Shown here: piece by piece, positions 8,182 to 17,831 of the stretch | Layout of the letters: each line of letters opens with the position of its first letter | Numbering within the stretch: position 1 is the first letter of the stretch | Assembly (NCBI GenBank): GCA_947479085.1 | Contig: CANJYB010000025.1 | Coordinates: 1 to 59,530, forward strand | DNA: 59,530 nt | Direction: 5' to 3' | Source: Bacteroidota bacterium | GTDB taxonomy: Bacteria > Bacteroidota > Bacteroidia > 2-12-FULL-35-15 | Notes under the pieces: generated by a model | Seen by the model: the letters and a program-made list of their open reading frames with translations, nothing else | The model's database searches: none | What the model was told of the DNA's origin: nothing | Translations under genes and position numbers: made by a program

Positions 8182-9129
8182 ATGAATATTTTATCGGCAA
8201 ATAATATAGTGAAGCGGTATGCGAGCCATACGGCATTGAATGATGTGACGGTGGAGATTCCGAAGCAAAGTATTTTTGGTTTGCTGGGGCCTAACGGGGC
8301 TGGTAAGACTTCGCTTATCAGGATTATTAACCAGATTACGGGTCCGGATAGCGGGGAGTTGTTTTTTGAGGGTGAAAGGCTGACGCAAAAGCATGTGGAG
8401 CAGATTGGTTATTTGCCGGAGGAGCGGGGGTTGTATAAAAAGATGGCGGTGGGTGAGCAGGCGCTGTATCTGGCTCAGCTGAAGGGAATGAGTAAGCAGG
8501 AGGCGAAGAGAAAGTTGAAGGAATGGTTTGAGAAGTTTGAAATTGATGCATGGTGGAATAAAAAGGTGGAGGAGCTTTCGAAAGGTATGCAGCAGAAGGT
8601 GCAGTTTATTGTTACTGTTTTGCATGAGCCTAAGTTGTTGATTTTGGATGAGCCGTTTAGTGGTTTTGACCCGATTAATGCGAATTTGATTAAGAATGAA
8701 ATTTTGGATTTGAAGAAGAAGGGGAGTACTGTTTTGTTTTCGACTCATAATATGGGTAGTGTGGAGGAGCTTTGCGATAATATTGCGTTGATTAATAAAT
8801 CGAAAAAGGTGCTGGATGGTTCGGTGAGGGAGATCAGGAAGCAGTATAAAACGAATATTTTTGAGTTGGAGTTTTCGGGTAATATGATGGGTTTTACGAA
8901 TGCTATGTGGACAGGGGCTGAGCTGTTGGACCATACTACGGATGGGGAGCATAATAAGGCGAAAGTAAAATTGCTTGGTAAAACTACTGGCAATGACTTG
9001 CTGCAGGCGATTATTCCGGTGGCGCAGATTCAGTCTTTTAAGGAAATGGTGCCGAGTATGAATGATATTTTTATTAAGGTGGTGGGTGAGGAAAATGCGG
9101 ATGGAACGCAGAGTAATTTTACGGAGTAA
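8182..9129 (+). CDS. ABC transporter ATP-binding protein (NatA-like)
   Basis: A 315-residue ATPase subunit. Motifs in order: Walker A 'GPNGAGKTS', Q-loop region 'GYLPEERGLYKKM', signature 'LSKGMQQKVQ', Walker B 'LLILDEPFSGFDP', and H-loop 'FSTHNM'. A DUF4162-type C-terminal region follows (about 225-305). It pairs with the permease 70 bp downstream as a NatAB-like exporter; the substrate is unknown. I use the ATG at 8182 because the frame upstream crosses the 8121 palindrome and has no family similarity. Codon use is striking: frequent GCG, CGG, GGG, ACG and TTG, unlike the AT-ending codons of its neighbours. Confidence 0.92.
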   Translation: MNILSANNIVKRYASHTALNDVTVEIPKQSIFGLLGPNGAGKTSLIRIINQITGPDSGELFFEGERLTQKHVEQIGYLPEERGLYKKMAVGEQALYLAQLKGMSKQEAKRKLKEWFEKFEIDAWWNKKVEELSKGMQQKVQFIVTVLHEPKLLILDEPFSGFDPINANLIKNEILDLKKKGSTVLFSTHNMGSVEELCDNIALINKSKKVLDGSVREIRKQYKTNIFELEFSGNMMGFTNAMWTGAELLDHTTDGEHNKAKVKLLGKTTGNDLLQAIIPVAQIQSFKEMVPSMNDIFIKVVGEENADGTQSNFTE

Positions 9130-9135
9130 AATAGT

Positions 9136-9165
9136 CACCACAGATTTCACAGATGAACACAGATT
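9136..9165. repeat. Short CACAGAT direct repeats between ABC genes
   Basis: CACAGAT occurs three times at 9-10 bp spacing (about 9140-9164) in the 70-bp gap between ATPase and permease genes. Similar 'CACAGATTTCACAGAT' strings are common intergenic filler in environmental bacterial genomes. Confidence 0.5.
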
Positions 9166-9199
9166 CGTTATTAGTTTAAATTCTTAATTCGTAGTAAGC

Positions 9200-10537
9200 A
9201 TGAGTAAAATATCATTAATAATAAAAAGGGAATATCTTTCGAGGGTAAAGAAAAAGTCATTCCTTATAATGACTATTTTGGGGCCGGTATTATTTGCCGG
9301 AATTTTTGTTGTTCCTATTTGGCTTTCGACACAAAAGCCGGATAAACAAACTTTTGAGGTAATTGATGAAAGTCATTTACTTATAAATCTTATTCCTGAA
9401 AAGGAGGGAATTATTCATTTTGATTATCCGCCCATTACTTTGAAAGAGGCACAAACAGGGTTTTACGATACCAAGTATGATGCTATTTTATGGATACCAC
9501 CACAACTGATGGAGCAACCGGCAATAAAGATTTTTTATAAGGATAAGATAGGATTAACCACTACCGAATACATCAGCAGCACTATTTCGTCTATGTTGTA
9601 TAACATTATGATGGTTCAGAATCATGTGGATGTAAACCTTATTAAGGATGCTCAGCAAAAATCTCAATTTACTCTTATTACAGAGAAGTATAAGGAAAAT
9701 GGCAAATCGGAAAAAACAAATGTGGGGGTCAATTTTGCAATTGGTTTGGTGGCTTCCATTTTGATTTACTTTTTCATATTTTTTTATGGTGTTCAGGTAA
9801 TGCGGGGTGTGATGGAAGAAAAATCGAACCGGATTGTGGAGGTGATACTTTCGTCTGTAAAACCGTTTCAACTGATGATGGGAAAAATAATTGGAATTGC
9901 ATTGGTAGGTCTTACTCAGTTTCTGCTCTGGATTATTCTTACCTCTTCTATTACGACTGTTTTGAGTGCTACGGTATTGAAAGGAGTTGATATGAAACAA
10001 ATTCAACATAAGGAAGAAATAATAAGAAAAGGGGAAAACCTGAATTATAAAGACATGAAAAAGATTGAGCAGAATCAATTGTTTGAGGGGCTTGATGCAT
10101 TGAAATCAATAAACTTTACCCAAATTCTGTTATGTTTTTTATTTTACTTTTTAGGAGCTTATCTTTTATATGCTGCATTGTTTGCGGCTGTGGGGTCGGC
10201 TGTGGATAATGAAGCCGACACGCAGCAATTTATGATGCCTATTACCATCCCACTCATTTTGGCAATGTTTGTTTCAACATTTGTAATGAGTAACCCTGAT
10301 AGCAGTATCGGTTTTTGGTTTTCCATTATTCCTTTTACATCACCTATTGTTATGATGGCAAGACTTCCGAATGGAGGAGTGCCTTTATGGGAACTTCTTT
10401 TGTCCATGAGTTTATTGGTGGTGACATTTATTCTGATGACCTGGCTTGCTGGCAGAATATACCGTACCGGAATATTGATGTATGGAAAAAAAGTAACATG
10501 GAGAGAGTTGGGCAAATGGCTTTTTTATAAAGCATGA
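9200..10537 (+). CDS. ABC-2 type permease (NatB-like)
   Basis: A 445-residue membrane subunit that partners the ATPase upstream. An N-terminal transmembrane helix (about 20-42, 'SFLIMTILGPVLFAGIFVVP') is followed by a large extracytoplasmic domain (about 45-175). Five or six C-terminal helices begin near residue 178 ('VGVNFAIGLVASILIYFFIF'). 'VMRGVMEEKSNRIVEVILSSVKPFQLMMGKI' spans the conserved ABC-2 coupling region of NatB/CcmB-like permeases. Its stop overlaps the next start by 4 bp (ATGA), which suggests translational coupling with the Ppx/GppA gene. Confidence 0.9.
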   Translation: MSKISLIIKREYLSRVKKKSFLIMTILGPVLFAGIFVVPIWLSTQKPDKQTFEVIDESHLLINLIPEKEGIIHFDYPPITLKEAQTGFYDTKYDAILWIPPQLMEQPAIKIFYKDKIGLTTTEYISSTISSMLYNIMMVQNHVDVNLIKDAQQKSQFTLITEKYKENGKSEKTNVGVNFAIGLVASILIYFFIFFYGVQVMRGVMEEKSNRIVEVILSSVKPFQLMMGKIIGIALVGLTQFLLWIILTSSITTVLSATVLKGVDMKQIQHKEEIIRKGENLNYKDMKKIEQNQLFEGLDALKSINFTQILLCFLFYFLGAYLLYAALFAAVGSAVDNEADTQQFMMPITIPLILAMFVSTFVMSNPDSSIGFWFSIIPFTSPIVMMARLPNGGVPLWELLLSMSLLVVTFILMTWLAGRIYRTGILMYGKKVTWRELGKWLFYKA

Positions 10538-11466
10538 GGATAGCCATCATTGATTTAGGTACTAATACGTTTAATATTTTGATTGTTAAAATAAATCATG
10601 CGAAGTCGTTCGCGCATTTATACCAATCAAAAATTTCAGTGAAACTGGGTGAAGGAGGGATAAACAAAAATTACATTGAACCTCTTCCTTTTGAAAGAGG
10701 TATTGAAGCATTGAAAACCTATAAGGAAACCATGGAACGGTTTTATGTAGAAAAAGTATATGCTTTTGCTACATCCGCCATCAGAAGTGCATCTAACGGC
10801 AAGGAGTTTCTGGCAAAGGCAAAAGAGGAAACAGGAATTGATGTGACAATGATTTCGGGAGATAAGGAAGCAGAGTTGATTTATTACGGTGTGCGAAATG
10901 CGGTAAAGCTGACAGAAGAAACTTCTTTAATTATTGATATTGGGGGAGGAAGTACGGAGTTTATTATTGCAAATAAAAAAGAGATATTCTGGAAACAAAG
11001 TTTTTTATTGGGTGCGGCCCGTTTGCTGGAAATGTTCAATCCATCTGACAGGATTACAGATATTGAACATAAGGCCATTGTAAATTATCTTTCTGGAGAA
11101 TTAAAACCTTTATTGGAAGCCGTAAAAAAATATCCAATAACTGAACTGATAGGTTCTTCCGGGTCTTTTGATTCGTTGGCTGAAATGATTGTTCATAAAT
11201 TTTATACTCCAAAAATTTTAAAGAATAAAACGGAGTATGTTTTTGAGATAAATGATTTTAAGCACATTTATGAAATGATCATAAAATCAAATAAAGAAGA
11301 ACGATTGAACATGAAAGGATTGATAGAGATGCGGGTGGATATGATTGTTATTTCGAGCATCATTGTTGATTTTATCATTGAATCTTTTTCGATAACCAAA
11401 ATGAGATTGTCTACTTATGCATTGAAAGAAGGAATGCTGGATGAAATTATGAATTCTAAATTATAA
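10534..11466 (+). CDS. Ppx/GppA family phosphatase
   Basis: A 310-residue ASKHA-fold enzyme of the exopolyphosphatase / pppGpp phosphohydrolase family. 'IAIIDLGTNTFNILIV' is phosphate loop 1. 'ATSAIRSASNG' follows, and 'SLIIDIGGGSTEFII' is the second loop with the catalytic-site Gly-rich motif. 'ELIGSSGSFDSLAEM' is the third nucleotide-binding loop. At about 300 residues it has only the two Ppx/GppA subdomains and lacks the C-terminal HD-like domains of E. coli Ppx. Sequence does not separate polyphosphate from pppGpp as substrate. It overlaps the permease by 4 bp and is followed 20 bp later by a response regulator. Confidence 0.9.
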   Translation: MRIAIIDLGTNTFNILIVKINHAKSFAHLYQSKISVKLGEGGINKNYIEPLPFERGIEALKTYKETMERFYVEKVYAFATSAIRSASNGKEFLAKAKEETGIDVTMISGDKEAELIYYGVRNAVKLTEETSLIIDIGGGSTEFIIANKKEIFWKQSFLLGAARLLEMFNPSDRITDIEHKAIVNYLSGELKPLLEAVKKYPITELIGSSGSFDSLAEMIVHKFYTPKILKNKTEYVFEINDFKHIYEMIIKSNKEERLNMKGLIEMRVDMIVISSIIVDFIIESFSITKMRLSTYALKEGMLDEIMNSKL

Positions 11467-11486
11467 ATAAATTTCAGATATAAATT

Positions 11487-12653
11487 ATGGCAAAATTATT
11501 AATCATTGACGATGAAAAAAGTATCCGCAAAACATTGCGTGAAATACTTGAATATGAAAAATATGAAGTGGAAGAGGCAGCAGATGGGATGGAAGGCTTT
11601 GCATTGATACAGAAAAACAAATACGATATAATTCTTTGCGATATTAAAATGCCAAAGATGGATGGCATAGAATTGCTGGACAAAGTAATCCAACTTTCTA
11701 TCGATACACCGTTGGTAATGATTTCCGGGCACGGTAATATAGAAACAGCTGTGGAAGCGGTTAAAAAAGGTGCATTTGACTTTATTGCAAAACCACTTGA
11801 TCTGAACAGGTTGTTGGTAACCATTCGCAATGCGATGGATAAGTCGACATTAGTAACCGAAACCAAAGTATTGAAGAAGAAAGTCAGCAAGACTTTTGAT
11901 ATGGTTGGGGCATCCAAAGCCATTACCCAGATTCAGGAAATGATAGAACGGGTGGCTCCTACCGATGCTCGTGTATTAATAACGGGGGGCAATGGAAGCG
12001 GAAAAGAATTAGTGGCCCGTTGGCTTCACGAAAAAAGTAACCGTTCAGCTGCTCCATTAATAGAAGTTAATTGCGCAGCCATACCCAGCGAACTGATAGA
12101 GTCAGAATTGTTCGGGCACGAAAAGGGTGCTTTTACATCGGCCATTAGTCAGCGTAAAGGCAAGTTTGAACAAGCCGAAGGAGGAACCATTTTTTTAGAT
12201 GAGATAGGAGACATGAGCCTTTCTGCACAGGCAAAAGTATTGCGAGCTTTGCAGGAAAATAAAATTACACGTGTGGGTGGTGAAAAAGAAATTAAAGTAA
12301 ATGTACGTGTGGTAGCTGCTACCAATAAAGATTTGCAAAAGGAAATTGCAGCTGGAAATTTCAGAGAAGATTTATACCATCGCCTTTCTGTTATTCTTAT
12401 TCATGTTCCATCGTTGAACGAAAGAAAAGAAGACATCCCTTTGCTGGCGGAACATTTTTTGAAAATGATTTGTGAGGATCATGGGATGCCGCTTAAATCA
12501 TTCTCTAAAGAAGCAATGAAGGAGCTTCAGAAAATAAACTGGACCGGAAATATCCGCGAATTTCGCAATGTGGTAGAACGACTTATCATACTCTGCGATA
12601 AAATTATTACTGATAAAGATGTGTTGGCTTATGCCCGGCCACTCAAAGGGTAA
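11487..12653 (+). CDS. Sigma-54-dependent response regulator lacking the HTH domain
   Basis: NtrC-type activator of 388 residues. The receiver domain (1-118) has acidic residues Asp8/Asp9, phosphoacceptor Asp52 and Lys102. The AAA+ domain (about 138-375) has Walker A 'GGNGSGKE' at 167-174 and Walker B 'GGTIFLDEIGD' at 232-242. The sigma-54 loop reads GAFTSA (214-219) instead of GAFTGA. The protein ends about 15 residues after the AAA+ domain and has no Fis-type HTH, so it cannot bind an enhancer by itself in the usual way. It may act from solution or with a partner. No sensor kinase is adjacent. Confidence 0.92.
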   Translation: MAKLLIIDDEKSIRKTLREILEYEKYEVEEAADGMEGFALIQKNKYDIILCDIKMPKMDGIELLDKVIQLSIDTPLVMISGHGNIETAVEAVKKGAFDFIAKPLDLNRLLVTIRNAMDKSTLVTETKVLKKKVSKTFDMVGASKAITQIQEMIERVAPTDARVLITGGNGSGKELVARWLHEKSNRSAAPLIEVNCAAIPSELIESELFGHEKGAFTSAISQRKGKFEQAEGGTIFLDEIGDMSLSAQAKVLRALQENKITRVGGEKEIKVNVRVVAATNKDLQKEIAAGNFREDLYHRLSVILIHVPSLNERKEDIPLLAEHFLKMICEDHGMPLKSFSKEAMKELQKINWTGNIREFRNVVERLIILCDKIITDKDVLAYARPLKG

Positions 12654-12703
12654 TTTATAAATTCTTTAATTTCCCTAAAACAGAAGCATGTATTAACATG
12701 ATT

Positions 12704-12752
12704 AACCAACAAAAAAAGGAAAATTACTTTTCCTTTTTTTGTTGGTTTTGTC
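12704..12752. terminator. Bidirectional terminator between convergent genes
   Basis: A perfect 20-bp inverted repeat (AACCAACAAAAAAAGGAAAA around TTAC) has runs of A and T inside the arms. It serves the response regulator on plus and the YfhO gene on minus. Confidence 0.85.
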
Positions 12753-12807
12753 TTTTACCTAAGCTCCCAAATTCAAAATGAAATGAGGAGTATAATAGTT
12801 TAGATAA

Positions 12808-15333
12808 CTAATCTTTCTTCTTTTTAAATACCATAAAAAGAGAACCTCCGATAAATCCAAATAATAATAAACAGGAAGCAATAGAAATTTTTTCCGCAGT
12901 AAAATATCTTGTCGGTTCAAATTTGAATTCAATAGTATGTTTACCTGCCGGAACACGCATTGCACGCAATACCCAGTCGGCACTAAAGTGAGGAGCTGGT
13001 TTACCATCCACATAAGCGTTCCATCCATCTTTATAATAAATTTCAGAAAACACAGCCAGTTGTTCCGATGCGGTATTCGATTCATAAGTTAAATCGTTGG
13101 CTTTATAATCCGTCAGTTTTATAGATGCTGAAGGGTCTGGTTTTGGAGCAAATCCTTCAATTTCTGATTTGTTGCGTTCATCCACTACTATGCTTGTTCC
13201 CGGGTTAATTTTCCCGACAATTTGTAATTCTTCGTCTGCATTTTTTGCCATTTTAATATCATTTACAAACCAGGCATTTCCCAATGCGTATCTGTTTTGA
13301 ATAGGAGCAGCTTCTTTATTATAAATAAGATAACGCATATTCAACATGTTTAATACCCCCTGGCGCGCAAAAGTAGCACGTATGGAGGAATCGGTAGGAG
13401 ATGTTCTTAAAGTAGTGATGATGTCCTGTATGCTGTTTTGAATATGGGCATCTATCAATTCCTGGTAACGTCTAAGCTTGGCTGCATGGTAACCACCTAT
13501 TGATTTATGAAAATAAGAAGTGCTTGCATCGTTAAAAGGACCCTCTTTTCCAAGGTCAATATTTAATACCCTGTAGTCCGGGTCTTTGTCTTCCAGTATG
13601 GCCAAATCGGCTGCACTTGCGGTGTAAGGATTGGCCGCTTCATGTTTTGCAGTAAAATTTTTATCATTCAGATAGGTCTTGTCTACCTGTGCTAAATCAA
13701 AAAACAATAATAATCCAAGAACAGGAATCAATATTCCTTTTTTAATAATTGATTTGAAATACATCCAAACCAATGCCGCGGCAACAGTAATAAAAAAGAA
13801 ACTACGAATGGCTTCTCCTTTAAATATTATTTCGCGAACATGTTGTAAGGCATCGGTAGCTTCATTGAATTGGGTGATCTGTCGGTTTTCCTGTAGTGTA
13901 AAAAAATCTGTTAGTGCTCCGGGCATTAAATAATATAAAAGCGACAACCCTCCTGTTAACCCAAAGGAAATGAAAAATACATTTTGAACCGATATTTCCT
14001 TTTTTATAAAAGCGAGCTTTATTTTTTGTTTAAATAAATCCGGTGTTTTAATTATTTTATCTAAAGCGAGGATAGCTAATATAGGAATGGCCACTTCAGC
14101 CATTACGAGTATCATAGATACAGCTCGGAATTTATTATATCCGGGAAAATGATTGAAGAAAAATTCGGTAAGTCCCATGAAATTTTTACCCCACGATAGG
14201 GTGATGGAAAGAATGGTAATGACTAACAGGGCCCATTTCATTCGTCCTTCAACTATAAAAAGCCCTAATACAAAAAGAAAAACAATTATAGCTCCTGAAT
14301 AAGGGGATGTGGTGAAAGGTTGGTCACCCCAATATTGAGGTTGCTGAGCAAGATTTTTTGCCAGTTCTGGATCCATTCCCTGTAATTCCTTCATCACATT
14401 TTTGTTTTCAGCTACTCCAATACTTGATGAACGACCTTTAAATCCGGGTATCATCAGGGTCATGGTTTCCGAACGGCCCATGCTCCATTGTGTTGCATAA
14501 TCTATATCTAACCCTGAAGTTTGATTTGATTTTTCTTTCCCAGAAGCTTCTGTTAGTTCAGAAGGACCACGAATAGTGGTTTTTGCATATTCATAGGTAT
14601 TCCAAAGGTTGGTTATATTACATCCAACCGCCAGCACACCAACAATAATAAACAGAGCAAAACTTTTTACAATGTCCATGTATTGTATTTCTTTAATTTT
14701 TGCTACCCATTCAAATATTACATAAACCATTAAAAACAAAACAAGATAATAGGCTATTTGCGGGTGGTTACAAAGTAATTCAAGTGCCATAAAAAGTCCG
14801 GTGATGGCAGCACCTAATAAATATTTCCCCCTGCAAATAAGTATAACTCCTGCAAATACCGGAGCCATATAACCAATAGCCAATGCCTGGGTATTATGTC
14901 CGGCATCAATAACTATTAAAAAGAAAGCTGAAAATCCAAATCCGATGGCTCCTACAATACTTAGCCATTTGTCGACTTTTAAAACGAGAAGTAAAATAAA
15001 GAAACCAAGCATATAAGAAAAAATCATATTGGCAGGCGTAGGGAACCATAACATAAAAACACTTCTTATTGGGGTAATCAGGTTGGCAGGATAACGTATA
15101 GCAATCTGGTAAGCGGGCATACCTCCAAACATCGAATTGGTCCACAGAGGTTCTGAATGATATTTATCGCGAAAGTCGTTAATTTCTTTTGCCATACCTT
15201 TGTTCTGAACCATATCGCTTTGCACAATCACCTTTCCTTTTAACAAAGGGGAAAGATAACCGAACGTTAACACAATAAAAATTACTATTCCGGTAAGGAT
15301 AGGCAAAATGGATTTCAGATTGATGTTCTTCAT
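12808..15333 (-). CDS. YfhO family membrane protein
   Basis: A very large polytopic membrane protein (841 residues from the ATG at 15333) with about 12-14 hydrophobic helices and extracytoplasmic loops. 'VIVQSDMVQNKGMAKEINDF' and 'WTNSMFGGMPAYQI' near the N-terminus are typical of YfhO-family proteins. These are GT-C-like membrane proteins linked in Firmicutes to glycosylation of cell-wall polymers. The C-terminal soluble part carries 'YYKDGWNAYVDGKPAP' and 'VPAGKHTIEFKFEP', standard for this family. A TTG start at 15357 would fall inside the -7 promoter element, so the ATG 24 bp downstream is preferred. The glycosyltransferase role is inference from family. Confidence 0.85.
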   Translation of the reverse strand: MKNINLKSILPILTGIVIFIVLTFGYLSPLLKGKVIVQSDMVQNKGMAKEINDFRDKYHSEPLWTNSMFGGMPAYQIAIRYPANLITPIRSVFMLWFPTPANMIFSYMLGFFILLLVLKVDKWLSIVGAIGFGFSAFFLIVIDAGHNTQALAIGYMAPVFAGVILICRGKYLLGAAITGLFMALELLCNHPQIAYYLVLFLMVYVIFEWVAKIKEIQYMDIVKSFALFIIVGVLAVGCNITNLWNTYEYAKTTIRGPSELTEASGKEKSNQTSGLDIDYATQWSMGRSETMTLMIPGFKGRSSSIGVAENKNVMKELQGMDPELAKNLAQQPQYWGDQPFTTSPYSGAIIVFLFVLGLFIVEGRMKWALLVITILSITLSWGKNFMGLTEFFFNHFPGYNKFRAVSMILVMAEVAIPILAILALDKIIKTPDLFKQKIKLAFIKKEISVQNVFFISFGLTGGLSLLYYLMPGALTDFFTLQENRQITQFNEATDALQHVREIIFKGEAIRSFFFITVAAALVWMYFKSIIKKGILIPVLGLLLFFDLAQVDKTYLNDKNFTAKHEAANPYTASAADLAILEDKDPDYRVLNIDLGKEGPFNDASTSYFHKSIGGYHAAKLRRYQELIDAHIQNSIQDIITTLRTSPTDSSIRATFARQGVLNMLNMRYLIYNKEAAPIQNRYALGNAWFVNDIKMAKNADEELQIVGKINPGTSIVVDERNKSEIEGFAPKPDPSASIKLTDYKANDLTYESNTASEQLAVFSEIYYKDGWNAYVDGKPAPHFSADWVLRAMRVPAGKHTIEFKFEPTRYFTAEKISIASCLLLFGFIGGSLFMVFKKKKD

Positions 15334-15354
15334 ATTTATGGTTTTATTAGGTTG

Positions 15355-15362
15355 CAAATATA
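15355..15362 (-). promoter_or_regulatory. Bacteroidota -7 element (TATATTTG) for the YfhO gene
   Basis: TATATTTG on the minus strand fits TAnnTTTG and lies 21 bp before the chosen ATG. It excludes the upstream TTG as the start. Confidence 0.6.
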
Positions 15363-15521
15363 ATGTAATAAGTAAAATGTATCTTTATAAAGTTTTTTAA
15401 CGAGATTTTTTTATAAATCCTTTACTATTCAATAGCTTAACGCTATTGGAATATAATTTTTAAAATAATCTGTATCTTTTTTCAAATTTAGCGTTATGAT
15501 AACAAATCCGGTAAAAAATTA

Positions 15522-16091
15522 ATGGTAGAAAACAGGAAATATCATCTTACTGATAGCGGCATATCACTCGAGCAGAGCAAAGTGGAAGCCGCAAAGAAAA
15601 ATCCTGCACTGTTTGCAGATCTTTACGATAAATATTTTGAACCTTTATTCAGATATATTTATCAGCGGCTGGATGATAAAGAGCAAGCATTTGATACCAC
15701 CCAGCAGGTTTTTTTAGTGGCAATGAATAATTTAAAAAAATACGAATACCGTGGACTCCCATTTTCATCATGGCTTTTCAGAATAGCTAAAAGCGAATTA
15801 AGTAATTTATACAGAAATGATAAAGCAAACAAGACAGTAAATATTGATTCAATAAAAATTTATGACATCATAGAAGAAATCCAGGAATCAAGAATTGATA
15901 CCTACCACGATAAAGTAGTTGATATTATCTCCAAAGAGCTTAATGAAGATGATTTGCAACTTATTGAAATGCGTTTTTTTGAAAACCGTTCATTTAAGGA
16001 AATGGGAGAAATACTGGAAATAACTGAAAATAATGCAAAAGTAAAAACCTACAGAGTATTAGATAAATTAAGAACTTATTTTAAAAAATAA
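15522..16091 (+). CDS. RNA polymerase sigma factor, ECF type
   Basis: A 189-residue sigma-70 family factor. Region 2 (about 30-95) has 'FADLYDKYFEPLFRYIYQR' and 'AFDTTQQVFLVAMNNLKKY', followed by 'FSSWLFRIAKSELSNLYR'. Region 4 (about 130-185) has 'LQLIEMRFFENRSFKEMGEI' and then 'NAKVKTYRVLDKLR'. There is no region 3, as in ECF factors. The membrane protein gene 29 bp downstream has a short cytoplasmic tail and one transmembrane helix and may be its anti-sigma partner. A weak -7-like TATCTTTT lies near 15473. Confidence 0.9.
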   Translation: MVENRKYHLTDSGISLEQSKVEAAKKNPALFADLYDKYFEPLFRYIYQRLDDKEQAFDTTQQVFLVAMNNLKKYEYRGLPFSSWLFRIAKSELSNLYRNDKANKTVNIDSIKIYDIIEEIQESRIDTYHDKVVDIISKELNEDDLQLIEMRFFENRSFKEMGEILEITENNAKVKTYRVLDKLRTYFKK

Positions 16092-16120
16092 ATCTGAACG
16101 CATGAATAAAAATTACAAAA

Positions 16121-17830
16121 ATGAAACGAAAAATTAATATTAACCGTCCGGAAATAAGCCCGGAGGAAATTTCAAAACGAAAAGATTTTGATACGGTTTT
16201 GAAACACCACACAGGAGCAACCAAACCTTTTTTTAAGAAACCTTTATTTTTATCCTCGGTAACATTTGTTGCAGCTGCAATTATAACATCAGTTGTTCTT
16301 CTTACAAAAAATTCAAACCCTATAGTGGAGAATGAACAACCAACTAAAAAAATTGATAGTATTGCTTTGCTTACTTTTTATAAAAATGAAGAAGCAAAGC
16401 CTTGCATTAATCCTCCTTTAAAAGAGGTAAATGTAAAATATACCATCTATAAAGTGGTGGCAGAAAAAGGAGCAACCCTTGATTTTAAGACCGGTTCTAA
16501 ACTTACTTTTCCGGCAAATGCATTTGTTGATGAAAATGGAAATCCTCTGAAAGGAGAGGTTGAGTTGCGCTACAGGGAATTTCATGATGCGGTTGATTTT
16601 TTTGTCTCCGGTATTCCAATGACTTATGATAGTGCCGGAATAAAATACCAGTTTGAATCAGCAGGAATGATTGAGATACTGGCTTATAAAGAAGGAAAGA
16701 AAGTGGATATGGCAAAAGACAAATCCATTAATGTGGAAATGGCATCGGATTATAAGGGCACTGAGTATAATCTTTACAAACTGGATACGCTTCATAATAA
16801 CTGGTCATGTTTAGGGAAAGATAAAGTGGTAAGCAATTCGGCTGCTAACTTTTCTAAAAATGATACAGTTAAAATAGTAAAATTGGAAGAAACTCCTGTA
16901 TTTAAAAAAATAGAAACTAAAAAGGAGGTTGTTAAAAAAGAAAAGGAAACTGCTATTGCTGCATTGCCTAAACCGATTTCAGAACCAAGAAAACCTGTGC
17001 AGGCAAAAAAGGAAAAGCATACCTTTGATATTGCAGTAGACCCTAATGAATTTCCTGAATTAGCAGTATATAAAGGAGTTTGGTTTGAAGTGGGCGATGA
17101 AAACAAGGATTTCAGTCCTTCCTCTTATGATATTATCTGGGATGATGCAGCTTTAAAGGAAGGAACCAAAAAGGGTGAGAATTATCTTTTAACGCTTAGC
17201 AAAGGGTTGAAAAACTTAAAGTTGATTGTTTATCCTGTTTTTGAAGGCAAGAGTTATGAAACGGCAAAAAAGGAATACGATAAAAAATTCGATAAATATA
17301 ATGCCGTTATTGAAAAACGAAAAACAGAGGAAAAAAGAATTGAAGAAGAATATCAGGCAAAAATGGTTGCTTTAAAAAAACAACAAGATGAACTGAAGGA
17401 GAAATGGAAACAAGAGGAGGCGAATAGGTTTAAAACAATGGATACCCAGGAAAAAGTAAGACGTATGTTTGCCATCAATAGTTTTGGGGTATTTAATAGT
17501 GATTGTGGCAAAAGCTATCCTCAGGGAGTTCTTTGCACGGCTAACCTTGTCGATTCTAAAAATGAAAACCTGATGTGTTATGATATATATTTAGTTGACA
17601 AAGCAAGAAATGCCTTATTTAGTTTTTATAAAAATCCGGTAACCCAGTTTTCCTTTAATCCTCAATCATCTAATATGCTATGGACAGTGGAAGATGGAAT
17701 ACTTTACTGGCTGAAACCCGAACAATTTAAAGATATTAAAGACAATAGTGCAATTGCCAATTTGAAGATGAATAAGGTGGATGAGAAGTTTACCACAGTA
17801 GAAGATTTGAAAGCATATTTTAATTTTTAG
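16121..17830 (+). CDS. Single-pass membrane protein, candidate anti-sigma partner
   Basis: 569 residues. A 40-residue basic N-terminal cytoplasmic segment ('RPEISPEEISKRKDFDTVL') precedes one transmembrane helix (42-62), then a large extracytoplasmic part. Residues ~105-200 contain a beta-rich module with 'GSKLTFPANAFVDENGNPLK' and 'EVELRYREFHDAVDFFVSGI', a pattern I associate with Bacteroidota proteins encoded beside ECF sigma genes. A Lys/Glu-rich linker and a helical stretch (about 395-445) follow, then a C-terminal domain. The topology and the adjacent sigma gene suggest a sigma-factor regulator or envelope sensor. I see no recognised anti-sigma zinc motif. Confidence 0.6.
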   Translation: MKRKININRPEISPEEISKRKDFDTVLKHHTGATKPFFKKPLFLSSVTFVAAAIITSVVLLTKNSNPIVENEQPTKKIDSIALLTFYKNEEAKPCINPPLKEVNVKYTIYKVVAEKGATLDFKTGSKLTFPANAFVDENGNPLKGEVELRYREFHDAVDFFVSGIPMTYDSAGIKYQFESAGMIEILAYKEGKKVDMAKDKSINVEMASDYKGTEYNLYKLDTLHNNWSCLGKDKVVSNSAANFSKNDTVKIVKLEETPVFKKIETKKEVVKKEKETAIAALPKPISEPRKPVQAKKEKHTFDIAVDPNEFPELAVYKGVWFEVGDENKDFSPSSYDIIWDDAALKEGTKKGENYLLTLSKGLKNLKLIVYPVFEGKSYETAKKEYDKKFDKYNAVIEKRKTEEKRIEEEYQAKMVALKKQQDELKEKWKQEEANRFKTMDTQEKVRRMFAINSFGVFNSDCGKSYPQGVLCTANLVDSKNENLMCYDIYLVDKARNALFSFYKNPVTQFSFNPQSSNMLWTVEDGILYWLKPEQFKDIKDNSAIANLKMNKVDEKFTTVEDLKAYFNF

Positions 17831-17831
17831 T

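Noticed and set aside
8191-9150. 319-codon minus-strand frame opposite the ABC ATPase
   Set aside because: The plus-strand ATPase has every ABC motif; the minus frame is a shadow without known motifs.
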